Assembly (NCBI RefSeq): GCF_029338575.1
Contig: NZ_CP119993.1
Coordinates: 1-64,000, forward strand
Source of the DNA: Halomarina halobia
Lineage (GTDB): Archaea > Halobacteriota > Halobacteria > Halobacteriales > Haloarculaceae
DNA length: 64,000 bases
Direction of reading: 5' to 3'
The position numbers were made by a program, and so were the translations under genes. Shown here piece by piece: positions 26,173 to 34,977 of this stretch. The notes under the pieces were generated by a model. It ran no database searches, was not told where the DNA came from, and saw only the letters and a program-made list of their open reading frames with translations. Position 1 is the first letter of the stretch, and the number at the start of each line of letters is the position of its first letter.

Positions 26173-27014
26173 ATGACTGTCGGATTCGTTGGCCTCGGTC
26201 GAATGGGGCTTCCGATGGCGATAAACCTCGTTGAGGACGGAGTCGACGTCGTCGGGACCGACCTGGATGAGGAACGGAAACGAGCGCAGAAGATGCAGGC
26301 GGCAGAACCGCCGACACGGTCGCCGAAGCCGTCGTTGACGCCGACGTCGCGATTACGGTGCTACGCACACCCGAACAGGTCCTTGCCGTGGCGGAAGACC
26401 TGCTCTCCGCAATGGACGAGGGCGACCTCTACATCGACATGAGTTCGATCGATCCACTAACGAGCGAAACAGTTGCCGAACTCGCTGCGGAGGAGGGGAT
26501 CCGGACGGTCGACGCGCCCGTCAGCGGCGGCGTGTCCGGCGCTGAAGAGGGAACCCTCTCGGTCATCGTCGGCGGTGCAAACGACGACGTCGCGGAGGCT
26601 GAGGAACTGTTCGAGTCGATGGCGGCGACTGTGTTCCACGTCGGATCGATCGGCGCTGGCCAAACTGTCAAACTCGCGAATCAACTTCTCGTCGGCGCAC
26701 AGACTGTGCTCGTCGCGGAAGCGTTCCGCTTCGGTGACGCGAACGGAATCGACCGCGAAACGCTCCGGGACGTCCTCGTCGAGAGCGCGGGCTCGTCGTG
26801 GGTCCTCGAGACGTGGGGCGAGCGGTACATCGAGGAGGAGCACGAACCGGGGTTCGAGATCAACCTGCAGCACAAGGACCTCCGGCTCATGACCGAAGCC
26901 GCGGTCGAACTGGACGTCCCGGTGCCCCTCGGTGCCGCAGCGATGCAGACGTACGTCGACGCGAAGCGCAACGGACTCGGCGACCGTGATGTCACGGCCG
27001 TCTTCCAGTTGTGA
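26173..27014 (+). pseudogene. 3-hydroxyisobutyrate/tartronate-semialdehyde-type dehydrogenase, one frameshift
   Basis: Beta-hydroxyacid dehydrogenase (HIBADH family; members include GarR, L-threonate dehydrogenase and HIBADH). Frame one has the Rossmann start TVGFVGLGRMGLPMAINL and VVGTDLDEER. At about 26290 the frame shifts and continues TADTVAEAVVDADVAI, VLRTPEQVLAVAEDLL, the substrate-binding VDAPVSGGVSGAEEGTLSV, the catalytic Lys in GAGQTVKLANQLL and LQHKDLRLMTEAA, ending at 27014. One base corrected gives about 280 residues, normal for the family. It is followed by a VOC protein and a 3-hydroxyacyl-CoA dehydrogenase-like gene on the same strand. HIBADH-family enzymes act in tetronate and glycerate routes, which fits the DUF1537 kinase and class II aldolase in this region. 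Confidence 0.85.
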
Positions 27015-27098
27015 CGCTCCCACTCAGAGCGCCGTCGACCGGATCGACTATCGAGCGACTACTAACCGACCGACCGTAGCAACCCAACACGAGACACA

Positions 27099-27500
27099 AT
27101 GTTCACCAAGATTCACCACATCGCGTTCGTCGTCGAAGACATCGAGGACGCAATGGAACGATTCGAGGCCAATTACGGCATGACGCTCGTCAACCGCGAC
27201 GAAGTCACGGGCGCGTTCTCTATGGACGTCGCTCTTTACAATGCCGGCGACAACATCGTCGAATTGATCGCCCCGCTCAGCGACGAAGGCTGGACGTACG
27301 ACTACCTCCAGGAGAACGGCGAGGGCTGGTTCCACATCGCCTTCGAGGTCGACGACATCCGCGAAAGTATGGCCGAACTCGAGTCGCGCGGCATCCGCGT
27401 GAAGGACGACGAACCCCAGGAGGGCTATGATTGGGAGGTCGTCACGCTCGACGAGCGAGACACCATCGTCCCGATGCAGCTCGTCGAAGAGTACAGCTGA
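27099..27500 (+). CDS. VOC family protein (methylmalonyl-CoA epimerase/glyoxalase-like)
   Basis: 133 residues forming two beta-alpha-beta-beta-beta modules. Candidate metal ligands are His in FTKIHHIAFVV, Glu in DNIVELIAPL, His in GWFHIAFEV and Gln or Glu in IVPMQLVEE. This H-E-H-(E/Q) pattern is that of methylmalonyl-CoA epimerases and related lyases. It is 3 bp from the following dehydrogenase gene, so the two are translated together, and it may epimerise or isomerise that enzyme's substrate. A related VOC gene lies at 28.6-29.0 kb on the opposite strand. Exact reaction unknown. Confidence 0.85.
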   Translation: MFTKIHHIAFVVEDIEDAMERFEANYGMTLVNRDEVTGAFSMDVALYNAGDNIVELIAPLSDEGWTYDYLQENGEGWFHIAFEVDDIRESMAELESRGIRVKDDEPQEGYDWEVVTLDERDTIVPMQLVEEYS

Positions 27501-27503
27501 GCG

Positions 27504-28451
27504 ATGCGGGCTGCACCGACCGTCGCCGTCATCGGCGCGGGCATCATGGGTAACGGCCTGGCGACGCACTTCACGCTCGAGGGCTGCGACGTCACGCTGA
27601 TCGACCACCGTCAGTCGAACCTCGACGAGGCCGGTGCGAGGATACTGGACGCCGTCGAGTTCCTCCGTGACGCCCGGGTCGTCGACGACGACCCCGAGGA
27701 CGTGTTGTCCGCGACCGAGCTGACAATCGACCGGGACGTCGGCGTCGCCGACGCCGATATCGTCCTCGAGACCATCTCGGAGGACCTCGCCGTCAAGCGA
27801 TCGCTGTTCGAGGACGTGGCCGCTGCGGCGCCCGATGCCGCGGTACTCGCGTCGAACACGTCGAGCATCCAGATCTCGAAGATCGCCGACGCCGTCCCGG
27901 ACGCAGCCGGCCGTATCGTCGGGTGTCACTGGTGGAATCCACCGTACCTGATGCCGCTCGTCGAGGTCGTCCGCGGTACGGACACCGCCGACGAGACCGT
28001 CGATCGCGTCGTCGCGTTCGTCGAGTCCGTCGACCGGAACCCGATCGTCGTCCGGCGCGACGTCCCCGGGTTCGTCTGGAACCGCGTCCAGTTCGCGGTG
28101 CTCCGCGAGTGCATGCACATCGTCGAGGAGGGCATCGCGTCCATCAAGGACGTCGACGCCGCCGTCCGCGACGGCTACGCGCTCCGGACGGCCGTCGTCG
28201 GGCCGTTCGAGACCGTCGACCTGAGCGGCCTCGAGTTGTTCCGCGACATCTCGGACGACCTGTACCCGCACCTCTGTAACGACGACGAGGCGAGCGATAT
28301 CTTCGACGAGTACATCGACGACGGCCGGAGCGGCGTCGAGGACGGCGCGGGCTTCTACGAGTACGACCGGTCGGCGGAGGCCGTGCTGGATGACCGCGAC
28401 CGCACGATCCTGGCGCTCCTGCAGGCTCGCGGTGGCCCGGACGAGACCTGA
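27504..28451 (+). CDS. 3-hydroxyacyl-CoA dehydrogenase family protein (or L-gulonate dehydrogenase-like)
   Basis: 315 residues with an NAD-binding domain (TVAVIGAGIMGNGLATHF, acidic residue in TLIDHRQSN), ADADIVLETISEDLAVK, SNTSSIQISKIA, the catalytic His-Glu pair in GCHWWNPPYLMPLVEVV and the helical C-terminal domain with FVWNRVQFAVLRE. The length and two-domain layout match both 3-hydroxybutyryl-CoA dehydrogenase and the lambda-crystallin/L-gulonate 3-dehydrogenase branch. In a sugar-acid context the latter is attractive, but sequence alone does not decide. It follows the VOC gene by 3 bp. Confidence 0.85.
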   Translation: MRAAPTVAVIGAGIMGNGLATHFTLEGCDVTLIDHRQSNLDEAGARILDAVEFLRDARVVDDDPEDVLSATELTIDRDVGVADADIVLETISEDLAVKRSLFEDVAAAAPDAAVLASNTSSIQISKIADAVPDAAGRIVGCHWWNPPYLMPLVEVVRGTDTADETVDRVVAFVESVDRNPIVVRRDVPGFVWNRVQFAVLRECMHIVEEGIASIKDVDAAVRDGYALRTAVVGPFETVDLSGLELFRDISDDLYPHLCNDDEASDIFDEYIDDGRSGVEDGAGFYEYDRSAEAVLDDRDRTILALLQARGGPDET

Positions 28452-28586
28452 AGTCGAGTCGAAGGACGAACGCTGCAGTCGAATCGAGGCACGACCAACT
28501 GTCATCCCACCATCCGCTCGGGCCCCCCCGGGCGGTCGTTCTACGAGCCCGCGAGTGTGACGACCGAGTCGTTCGGTCGTCGTCCG

Positions 28587-28997
28587 TCAGTCCGCTGGGC
28601 GTTCCTCGACGAGTTCGATGGGCGTTCCGGGGACCTCACTGGGTTCGACGAACGCCCGCACGTACGGGCCGAGCCCCTCGACCGGTTCCTCGTCGTGCAT
28701 CGGGACGTCAGCTGCTTCGAAGGTCTCCATCGCGGCGACGATGTCGTCGACGACGAACGCGACGTGCGACTCGGGTTTCGCGACGAGTTCGTCGAGCAGG
28801 TCGTCGAGGTACGTGCCGCGCTCGTGTCGACAGATCAGTTCGGTCCGGTACTCCGGGAGTTCCACGAACGCGACGTCGACCTTCCCGTCGACGCTTCCGC
28901 AGCTCGTGATGGTGCCGTCGAGTACGTCCCGGTAGAACGCCTTCGTCTCCTCGATGTCGTCCACTATCTGTCCGACGTGGTGTACGCCCTCGAACAT
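28587..28997 (-). CDS. VOC family protein
   Basis: 136 residues, two-module vicinal-oxygen-chelate fold. Ligand candidates are His in VHHVGQIVDD, Glu in RTELICRHE, His in ESHVAFVVDD and Glu in TPIELVEERP. It shares the VHHVG...ETKAFYRDVL start and the ...PIELVEE end with methylmalonyl-CoA epimerase-like proteins and resembles the VOC protein at 27.1 kb only moderately. It stands alone on the minus strand, converging with the dehydrogenase gene. Function unassigned within the superfamily. Confidence 0.8.
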   Translation of the reverse strand: MFEGVHHVGQIVDDIEETKAFYRDVLDGTITSCGSVDGKVDVAFVELPEYRTELICRHERGTYLDDLLDELVAKPESHVAFVVDDIVAAMETFEAADVPMHDEEPVEGLGPYVRAFVEPSEVPGTPIELVEERPAD

Positions 28998-29416
28998 ACC
29001 GGGTCGTTGACCCGCGGGGTACTTTAGCGTTCACCAGCCACACCGGGCAGCGACTCCCGGTAGGGTTGTGGAGTGGCCGAGGGGCGCGGGCCGCGACCGC
29101 GGGTACCGTGGTCGGTTCCCGGTGTCAGCGCGCCGAGAGCCTCCCCAGCGGACCCACATCGGGGCTGATTTGTTTCGGTTCAACGAGTCCGCTCTCGTGT
29201 GGCCGGAGGTTCCAGCGACGGAGCGGGAGCGACCCGTACGGCGTACGACCGCTTCGTCGACGGTACGTACCGTCCCTCGAATGGCGACGAACGAATCCGG
29301 GTCAGTTCACCGTGCGACGGGACTGCATGGGCGACCGTTCCCAACGGGACCGAGACGGACGTCGACGCCGCACGCAGCAGGTCAGCGAGGCACCGGGAAG
29401 CGCGCTCGCTGGCGAT
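28998..29416. other. Intergenic region, no gene recognised
   Basis: Several short open frames exist because of the high GC content, but none has a recognisable motif or haloarchaeal protein composition. It holds the upstream region of the minus-strand VOC gene. Confidence 0.5.
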
Positions 29417-29770
29417 TCACTCGTCGAGCCAGTTCGGCGAGTGGCGGGGTGGACTGAAAATATCGATCGCGAGCATCTCCTCGTCCCCCTGATTCTCCGC
29501 GGCGTGAACCTCATGGCTCCTCAGCCAGTAGGACTCGCCGGGGCCGGCCGTGACCTCCGACCCGTCCTCGAGGATGAACGTCTGCTCGCCCTGATAGACG
29601 AACCCCAGTTGCTCGTGATGGTGGCTGTGCTCCGGGACCAGCCCGTCGGGTTCCATGCGAACGTGCTGGATACTCATCTCATCACCGGCGGCGAGCTGCG
29701 ACAGGTACACGCCGGGCCTTACCTCCACTTCGTCGGACGGGTCGCTGTGACCAGGTCCATACGACTGCAC
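29417..29770 (-). CDS. Single-domain cupin protein
   Basis: 117 residues, one cupin barrel. The first conserved motif is complete (LVPEHSHHHEQLGFVYQGEQTF: His-X-His, Glu, Gly) and the second is ESYWLRSHEVHAAENQG, with the fourth ligand His. A metal ion is therefore likely. Homologues are small sugar- or keto-acid-binding or isomerising proteins. It stands on the minus strand ahead of a decayed SDR, so it may once have belonged to an SDR/cupin operon. Reaction unknown. Confidence 0.8.
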   Translation of the reverse strand: MQSYGPGHSDPSDEVEVRPGVYLSQLAAGDEMSIQHVRMEPDGLVPEHSHHHEQLGFVYQGEQTFILEDGSEVTAGPGESYWLRSHEVHAAENQGDEEMLAIDIFSPPRHSPNWLDE

Positions 29771-30205
29771 CGACCGCCTGCACTATAGTGCTACCGCCGA
29801 TCAGCAACCGTCCGCTACTACTCGACCGACGCGAATCGACCGTCGCGGCCGTGCCCACTACGTCGGTCGCACCCGGACAGACCGCGTTCGCCCCGGCGCC
29901 CGCCGGCCCTCCTCGGCGATGTGCCTGGTTAGCCCGACGACACCCCACTTCGAGGGCGTGTAGTGGGCGACGGCGAGCAAGCTCCCCCGGCGTTCAGCCG
30001 CCGACGCGACGGCGGCGATCCGCCGTCCATCAGTTCGGCGTACGCCGCTGCAGCACAGCTCTGGACGCCCGTTCGAGTCGTCGTCGATCACTGGCTCACA
30101 GGGCTCGTGAGTGATCCTCTCGTAGGATCCGGGATCGATGATCGCGGCGTCTCCGCCGAGCAACTCCATCCTCGCACGTCGACCGTTTCACCCGTCGGTA
30201 TCTAG
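29771..30205 (-). pseudogene. SDR dehydrogenase remnant
   Basis: On the minus strand about 30 residues remain recognisable: RRIAAVASAAERRG and AHYTPSKWGVVGLTRHIAEE, which is the catalytic Ser/Tyr-X3-Lys segment of a short-chain dehydrogenase (HYTASKWGVVGLT in relatives). The cofactor-binding N-terminus and the C-terminal VDGG region are missing or scrambled by frameshifts. It is dead. Boundaries are approximate. Confidence 0.5.
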
Positions 30206-30323
30206 CTGTACCGTCGACACCACGCCCCCCAGACGGACAGGGAGTCGCTGGACGGAGTGGTCGTCAGTACGGAAGTCGAGCCGGCGATCGGTCGAGGAAA
30301 GGACGGCCCGGAACGAGTCCGCG

Positions 30324-31628
30324 TCAGGCGAACCCGAACATCCGGGGCAGGAACAGCACCACGTCGGGGACGAAGATAACGAGCAACAGCACCGCGAAGA
30401 GGGGGATGTAGAACGGTCCGACTCCCCGAATGATGTCGAGTAGATCCAGATTCGTTACCCGTTCGAGGACGAACAGGACGACGCCGAACGGCGGCGTGAT
30501 GAGGCCGATCATGAGCGTGATCATCATCACGATCCCGAACACGAGCGGGTCGATGCCGAGCCCTGGGAAGGTGGGTGCGAGGATCGGGACAGTGATGAGG
30601 ATGATCGCGAGGGTCTCCATGAATGTCCCGAAGACGAGGAGCACCACCACGAGCAGTAACGTGGCGACGATCGCGGTGTCGGCGACCGTGAGTAGCGTCT
30701 CGGTCAGGTACCGGGGAACGCCCGATATCGTGACGAGGAACCCATAGAGGTTCGCGAGGCCGATGATCAGTATGAGCGCGGCCGTGTCAATAAACGTCTT
30801 CTTGATGACAGCGTACAGCGTTTCCCCGTCGAGTGAGCGGTAGTAGAACGCGCCGAGGAAGGTCGCGTACATGACGGCCACGACGGCGGACTCGGTTGGG
30901 GTGAAGTACCCGGAGATGATGCCTCCGATGATTATCACGGGGGCGACGAAGGCCGGAGCAGCCCGCACCAAGGTGCCGAGGAGCTTCCGTGCGTTGTACG
31001 CGTTGCGCGATGCGAACCCCTCCCTGATGGCGATGTACGTCACCATCCCCATCAGGGACACGCCCATCAGAATGCCCGGGATGACACCGGCGATGAACAG
31101 CGCACCGATCGACACCTGCGCCATCACGCCGTAGACGATCATCGGAATACTCGGCGGGATGATGGGCCCAATGGTCGATGACGCGGCGGTGATTCCGGCC
31201 GAGAACCCGGGTTCGTATCCCCGATCGGTCATCGCTTCGTACTCGATCGTCCCGAGACCAGCGGCGTCGGCGACGGCCGCGCCACTCATCCCCGAGAAGA
31301 TCATGCTGACCACGACGTTGACGTGACCGAGACCGCCGGGGAGCGGACCGACGGCTTCTTCCGCGAAGTCGAAGATGTCGGACGTCATCCCGATGACGTT
31401 CATGATGCGCCCCGCGAACAGGAAGAACGGGATCGCGAGGAGTGTGAACGAGTTCATCCCCGTGTACATGCGTTGTGCGATCACCTGGGCATTGAAGTCC
31501 GGGCCGACTGGGAGTACCATCACCACGATGGCGCTCAAGCCGATCGCGTACGCGACGGGGACACCGAGCACGTACAGTAACAGGAGCACGAGGATGAACG
31601 CCAACGTCAGGGTGAGCATCTCGGCCAC
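30324..31628 (-). CDS. dctM: TRAP transporter large permease DctM
   Basis: 434 residues, about twelve hydrophobic spans, the sodium-coupled transport subunit of a tripartite ATP-independent periplasmic-type transporter. Family motifs include MNSFTLLAIPFFLFAGRIM, GLGHVNVVVSMIFSGMSGAAVADAAGLG, IPPSIPMIVYG, SGYFTPTESAVVAVMYA and the C-terminal LITPPFGVVLFVLERV. It forms an operon with DctQ (3-bp gap upstream) and DctP. Substrates of the family are C4-dicarboxylates, sugar acids, keto acids and ectoines; which one applies here is not evident. Confidence 0.95.
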   Translation of the reverse strand: MAEMLTLTLAFILVLLLLYVLGVPVAYAIGLSAIVVMVLPVGPDFNAQVIAQRMYTGMNSFTLLAIPFFLFAGRIMNVIGMTSDIFDFAEEAVGPLPGGLGHVNVVVSMIFSGMSGAAVADAAGLGTIEYEAMTDRGYEPGFSAGITAASSTIGPIIPPSIPMIVYGVMAQVSIGALFIAGVIPGILMGVSLMGMVTYIAIREGFASRNAYNARKLLGTLVRAAPAFVAPVIIIGGIISGYFTPTESAVVAVMYATFLGAFYYRSLDGETLYAVIKKTFIDTAALILIIGLANLYGFLVTISGVPRYLTETLLTVADTAIVATLLLVVVLLVFGTFMETLAIILITVPILAPTFPGLGIDPLVFGIVMMITLMIGLITPPFGVVLFVLERVTNLDLLDIIRGVGPFYIPLFAVLLLVIFVPDVVLFLPRMFGFA

Positions 31629-31631
31629 GGT

Positions 31632-32210
31632 CTAGTCACCCCCCTCGCCGTCCGGCATCGCGAGATTCCCGTTACCACCCTTCGGTTCTGACACTCCCGC
31701 CGTGATCGGGGCTTCATCGGATAACCACACGAGTATCGTTTCCTCGATGGCGAACAGGATGACGATCCCGAACATGACGCCGAGGACGATCTGAGCGTGG
31801 CCCACGGTCAACCAGTCTATCGTCGCGAGCGTCACGCCGAGGGTCCGGTTCGTGGCTCGGTCGACGGCATGGATGACCAGTATGGAGAACACGACGATCA
31901 TGATATTCGAGAACGTGATCAGGACCTTCTGGGTGCGTGCTGAGAGGAGCCGGAACAGGGGACGGATCGATATGTTGTCGTCGTTCCGCATGGCGTACGG
32001 TGCACCGACGAAGACCATGATGACGAGCAGGTACCGCGCCAGTTCTTCCGTCCAGACCGTACTGAAGCCGAGGTCGACGAACCGCATGAGGATCTGGAAT
32101 GCGGCTATGAGGTTGATGATGACGAACAGCGCGATCCCGAGTAATACGGTTCCCTGCTCTACGTAGTCGAAAGCACGGTCCACTTTGGAAACCACCTTGG
32201 ATACGTTCAT
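31632..32210 (-). CDS. dctQ: TRAP transporter small permease DctQ
   Basis: 192 residues with four predicted membrane spans and the DctQ signature region (FQILMRFVDLGFSTVWTEELARYLLVIMVFVGAPYAMR, in segments). It works with DctM to couple the binding protein to sodium-driven uptake. The C-terminal tail is long and hydrophilic (Gly/Asn/Asp-rich, halophilic). It is located between DctP (32-bp gap) and DctM (3-bp gap) on the minus strand, in the usual P-Q-M order. Confidence 0.92.
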   Translation of the reverse strand: MNVSKVVSKVDRAFDYVEQGTVLLGIALFVIINLIAAFQILMRFVDLGFSTVWTEELARYLLVIMVFVGAPYAMRNDDNISIRPLFRLLSARTQKVLITFSNIMIVVFSILVIHAVDRATNRTLGVTLATIDWLTVGHAQIVLGVMFGIVILFAIEETILVWLSDEAPITAGVSEPKGGNGNLAMPDGEGGD

Positions 32211-32242
32211 AATGTGGCGACTATCTGGGGTGCGTTAGAACG

Positions 32243-33322
32243 TCAGGCGAGGCCCATCACTTCCTCGAAGGACGGGTCCCAGCGATTCTCGAAGAACCGC
32301 TCGAGTTGAGGTCGCCCCGCTTCGACGAACGCCTCCTGGTCGACATCTTCCGCCCGCGTGATGGTCGTGCCGTGCTCTTCCTCGGCTTTCTTGAGCAGGA
32401 CGTCGACCTCCGACCGCGTCTCCTCGTTCGCCCATTCGATCGCCTCGTCCAGGCTCTCCTGGATCATCTGCTGGTCGTCGCTGGAGAGGTCCTGCCAGAG
32501 GGCCTCGTTGATAAGCCAGCTGAGCCCCTGAAGCAGGTGTTGGGTCTCCGAGAAGTGCGTCTGGACCTCGTAGAGACTCGTATCCATGAACTGCTGGATT
32601 GGACCTTCGGACGCCTCGACGACGCCGGTCTCGAGTGCGGAGTAGAGTTCGTCGAACGCGACGGGCGTCGCGTTCACGCCGATTTCCTGCCAGGTCTTGA
32701 CCCACGTCTCGAACTGTGGCAGTCGCATGTCGAGGCCTTGGACGTCGTCCGGGTGCTTCACGACCTTGTTCGAGGTCGTGCCGCGGAGCCCCCGGAAGGA
32801 TTCGCTGAGTTGGCGCTGATTACCTTGGTTGATGATCTTCTCGTTGAATCCGCCGTCGGCGTACGTGTACTCCTCTTGCATCGCCACGAAGTGATCCCAG
32901 TTCTGGGCGACGAAGGGCGCTTCGAGGAACCCGTACTCTGGGCCGTACGCGGCGGCTACCGACGAGATACTCGTGCCGTGCATGTCGACCGTGCCGGATG
33001 CGACTGCTTCGATCTGGTCTTCCTCGCCACCGACGGATGCAGCAAGTACGTCGAACGTGATCCGACCGTCGGTCGCCGAATCGACGTTGTCGGCGAATCG
33101 ACTGGCGAGCTTCGTCTGCGTGTGCTCCGGGTTGAACGGCGTCGCGATGGACAGGCTCCGGCTCTCTCCGCCACCACCGCCCCCGCCCCCACCGCTGCCA
33201 CCGCCGCCGTTCCCGTCGTTCCCATCGTTTCCACCGAGGCACCCTGCGAGGCCGGTGAGTACCATAGCGCCCCCGGCTCCGAGTGCTCGCAAGTAGCTAC
33301 GACGACTGGTCCGTGATACCAT
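32243..33322 (-). CDS. dctP: TRAP transporter substrate-binding lipoprotein DctP
   Basis: 359 residues. The N-terminus SRRSYLRALGAGGAMVLTG ends in the lipobox LAGC, so the protein is probably exported by Tat and lipid-anchored outside the membrane. A Gly/Asn/Asp linker (about residues 30-52) precedes the binding domain with SIATPFNPEHTQTKLASRF, VDMHGTSISS and the central DMRLPQFETWVKTWQEIGV, corresponding to the conserved Arg-containing ligand-binding region of DctP proteins. ATG 33322 is chosen because the signal sequence starts there; 53 upstream in-frame codons are not signal-like. It is first in the DctPQM operon and its promoter region faces a SAF-domain oxidoreductase gene. Confidence 0.93.
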   Translation of the reverse strand: MVSRTSRRSYLRALGAGGAMVLTGLAGCLGGNDGNDGNGGGGSGGGGGGGGGESRSLSIATPFNPEHTQTKLASRFADNVDSATDGRITFDVLAASVGGEEDQIEAVASGTVDMHGTSISSVAAAYGPEYGFLEAPFVAQNWDHFVAMQEEYTYADGGFNEKIINQGNQRQLSESFRGLRGTTSNKVVKHPDDVQGLDMRLPQFETWVKTWQEIGVNATPVAFDELYSALETGVVEASEGPIQQFMDTSLYEVQTHFSETQHLLQGLSWLINEALWQDLSSDDQQMIQESLDEAIEWANEETRSEVDVLLKKAEEEHGTTITRAEDVDQEAFVEAGRPQLERFFENRWDPSFEEVMGLA

Positions 33323-33466
33323 ACCTACAGCCTTGCCAACCTGGTTATCAATATATCGTGTCGGGGAATTTTTGCCTATACAATAACTTATAAAAGTGGA
33401 TCTTGCATGGTCTGACACAGATTCCACCTCCGACCGGACGCGACCGCAGCCAGTCCTCACGCAACC
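33323..33466. promoter_or_regulatory. Divergent promoter region between the TRAP operon and the SAF-domain oxidoreductase
   Basis: AT-rich island in GC-rich surroundings. CTTATAAAAGTGG at 33388-33400 fits a haloarchaeal TATA box for the rightward gene, with a leader of about 45 nt. Read leftward, GATATATTGATAACC (33341-33355) is a TATA candidate 20-35 bp ahead of dctP. The shared control region suggests that transport and the oxidoreductase are regulated together, possibly by the IclR gene at 37 kb. Confidence 0.6.
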
Positions 33467-34822
33467 ATGATCAATACTCATCGCAAACTGGGGGAACTAG
33501 ACGAACCGATCGACGTCGGAATAATCGGTGCCGGCCTGTTCGGGACGAAACTGATGGACCAGATCGCGCGAGTCCAAGGCATACGAACGGTCGCTGTCGC
33601 CGACCTGAACCTCGACGCCGCCGAGCAGTCCCTCGAGGAAGCCGGTGTCGCCGACCGCAGGACGCGAGCGTCAGGGACCGACAGCATCGATCGAGCCATC
33701 GCCGACGACAAGATCGCCGTCACGGACGACGCGATCGCGCTCACGGCATCGGGCGTCGACGTCGTCGTCGAGTCGACCGGCGTCCCGGACGCCGGGGCTC
33801 GCCACGCGTACAACGCGATACTCGAGGGGAAACACGTCGTCATGGTGACCGTCGAGACCGACACCGTCGTCGGCCCGCTCCTCGCAGACATGGCAGCGAG
33901 CGCCGGCGTGACGTACTCGCTCGCGTACGGTGATCAGCCCGCACTCATCGTCGAGCTGTACGACTGGGCTCGAAGCATCGGCATGGATGTCGTCGCCGTC
34001 GGCAAAGGGAATCCGTATCGCGAGGAGTATCGGCTGGGGACGCCCGACGATGTCTTCGAGCGCTACGGGTTCAACGACTCGTTCGTCGAGGACCACGGCC
34101 TGAACCCGCGGATGTACAACTCGTTCCTCGACGGCACGAAGGTCGCCGTCGAGATGTGCGCCGTCGCCAACGCCCTCGACCTCGAACCGGACGTCTCCGG
34201 CATGCACCTCCCGACGTGCGAGATCCCGGAGATACCGAACGAACTCCGTCCGGCCGAGGACGGCGGACTCCTCGACGGGACCGGCGTCGTCGACACCGTC
34301 AGCACGCTCTATCCCGACGGCACGAGTGTCGACCACAGCATCAGTTTCGGCGTCTTCGTCGTTACCTCGACCCCGAACCGCGCCGTCGCCGAGTACATCG
34401 AGCAGAACAGCTGCGACGGACTGTACGTCTCCGACGACGGCGAGTACCAGGTGTTCTATCGTCCCTACCACCTCCCGGGCGTCGAGACGACCATCAGCAT
34501 CGCCAGCGCGGCACTCGAGAACGAACCGACGGGAGTCGCTCGCACGCACGCGGCAGAGGTCGTCGCCGCCGCGAAACGCGATCTCTCGCCGGGCGACGAA
34601 CTCGACGGCGGTGGCGGCTACACCGTCTACGGAACGCTCGAAACGGCGGAACGCGCGGCGAGCGAGGGATACGTTCCCTTCGAGTTGCTCGACGGCGCGG
34701 AGGTCGTCGCGGACGTCTCGACGGACGACGTCATCACGTACGACGACGTGAGCCTCGACGAGTCGTCGTTCATCTACACGCTCAGAGCGATCCAGGACGA
34801 ACGGATGGCCGGCGGCCGATGA
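33467..34822 (+). CDS. NAD-binding homoserine-dehydrogenase-like oxidoreductase with C-terminal SAF domain
   Basis: 451 residues. The N-terminal Rossmann domain is IDVGIIGAGLFGTKLMDQI, and AVADLNLDAA gives the acidic NAD-binding residue. GVDVVVESTGVPDAGARHA and the EGKHVVMVTVETD segment follow, as in COG4091-type predicted homoserine dehydrogenases. The middle part (AYGDQPALIVELYDWAR, VAVGKGNPY) is conserved in that family. The last about 100 residues, with RDLSPGDELDGGGGYTVYG, form the SAF domain, a fold shared with sialate synthases and sugar-acid dehydratases. These proteins are poorly characterised and often sit in sugar-alcohol or sugar-acid clusters. Divergence from dctP links it to the imported substrate. 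Confidence 0.85.
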   Translation: MINTHRKLGELDEPIDVGIIGAGLFGTKLMDQIARVQGIRTVAVADLNLDAAEQSLEEAGVADRRTRASGTDSIDRAIADDKIAVTDDAIALTASGVDVVVESTGVPDAGARHAYNAILEGKHVVMVTVETDTVVGPLLADMAASAGVTYSLAYGDQPALIVELYDWARSIGMDVVAVGKGNPYREEYRLGTPDDVFERYGFNDSFVEDHGLNPRMYNSFLDGTKVAVEMCAVANALDLEPDVSGMHLPTCEIPEIPNELRPAEDGGLLDGTGVVDTVSTLYPDGTSVDHSISFGVFVVTSTPNRAVAEYIEQNSCDGLYVSDDGEYQVFYRPYHLPGVETTISIASAALENEPTGVARTHAAEVVAAAKRDLSPGDELDGGGGYTVYGTLETAERAASEGYVPFELLDGAEVVADVSTDDVITYDDVSLDESSFIYTLRAIQDERMAGGR

Positions 34823-34948
34823 ACAGACAGACGGCCGGTGAGTACCGCGTACGGACGACCTCCCTTCCGAAGTGAGGGATTCGGGGCCGTCTCGGTCGCT
34901 CGCTTCGCGAACGACGGTCGGACGAGCGTTCGGAACAACCGTTCGATA

Positions 34949-34955
34949 TTTATAG
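34949..34955 (+). promoter_or_regulatory. TATA box of the universal stress protein gene
   Basis: TTTATAG at 34949-34955 is centred about 26 bp before ATG 34978, the spacing expected for a leaderless haloarchaeal transcript. Confidence 0.6.
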
Positions 34956-34977
34956 CTCCTGGCCATCGTCCCCTTCT

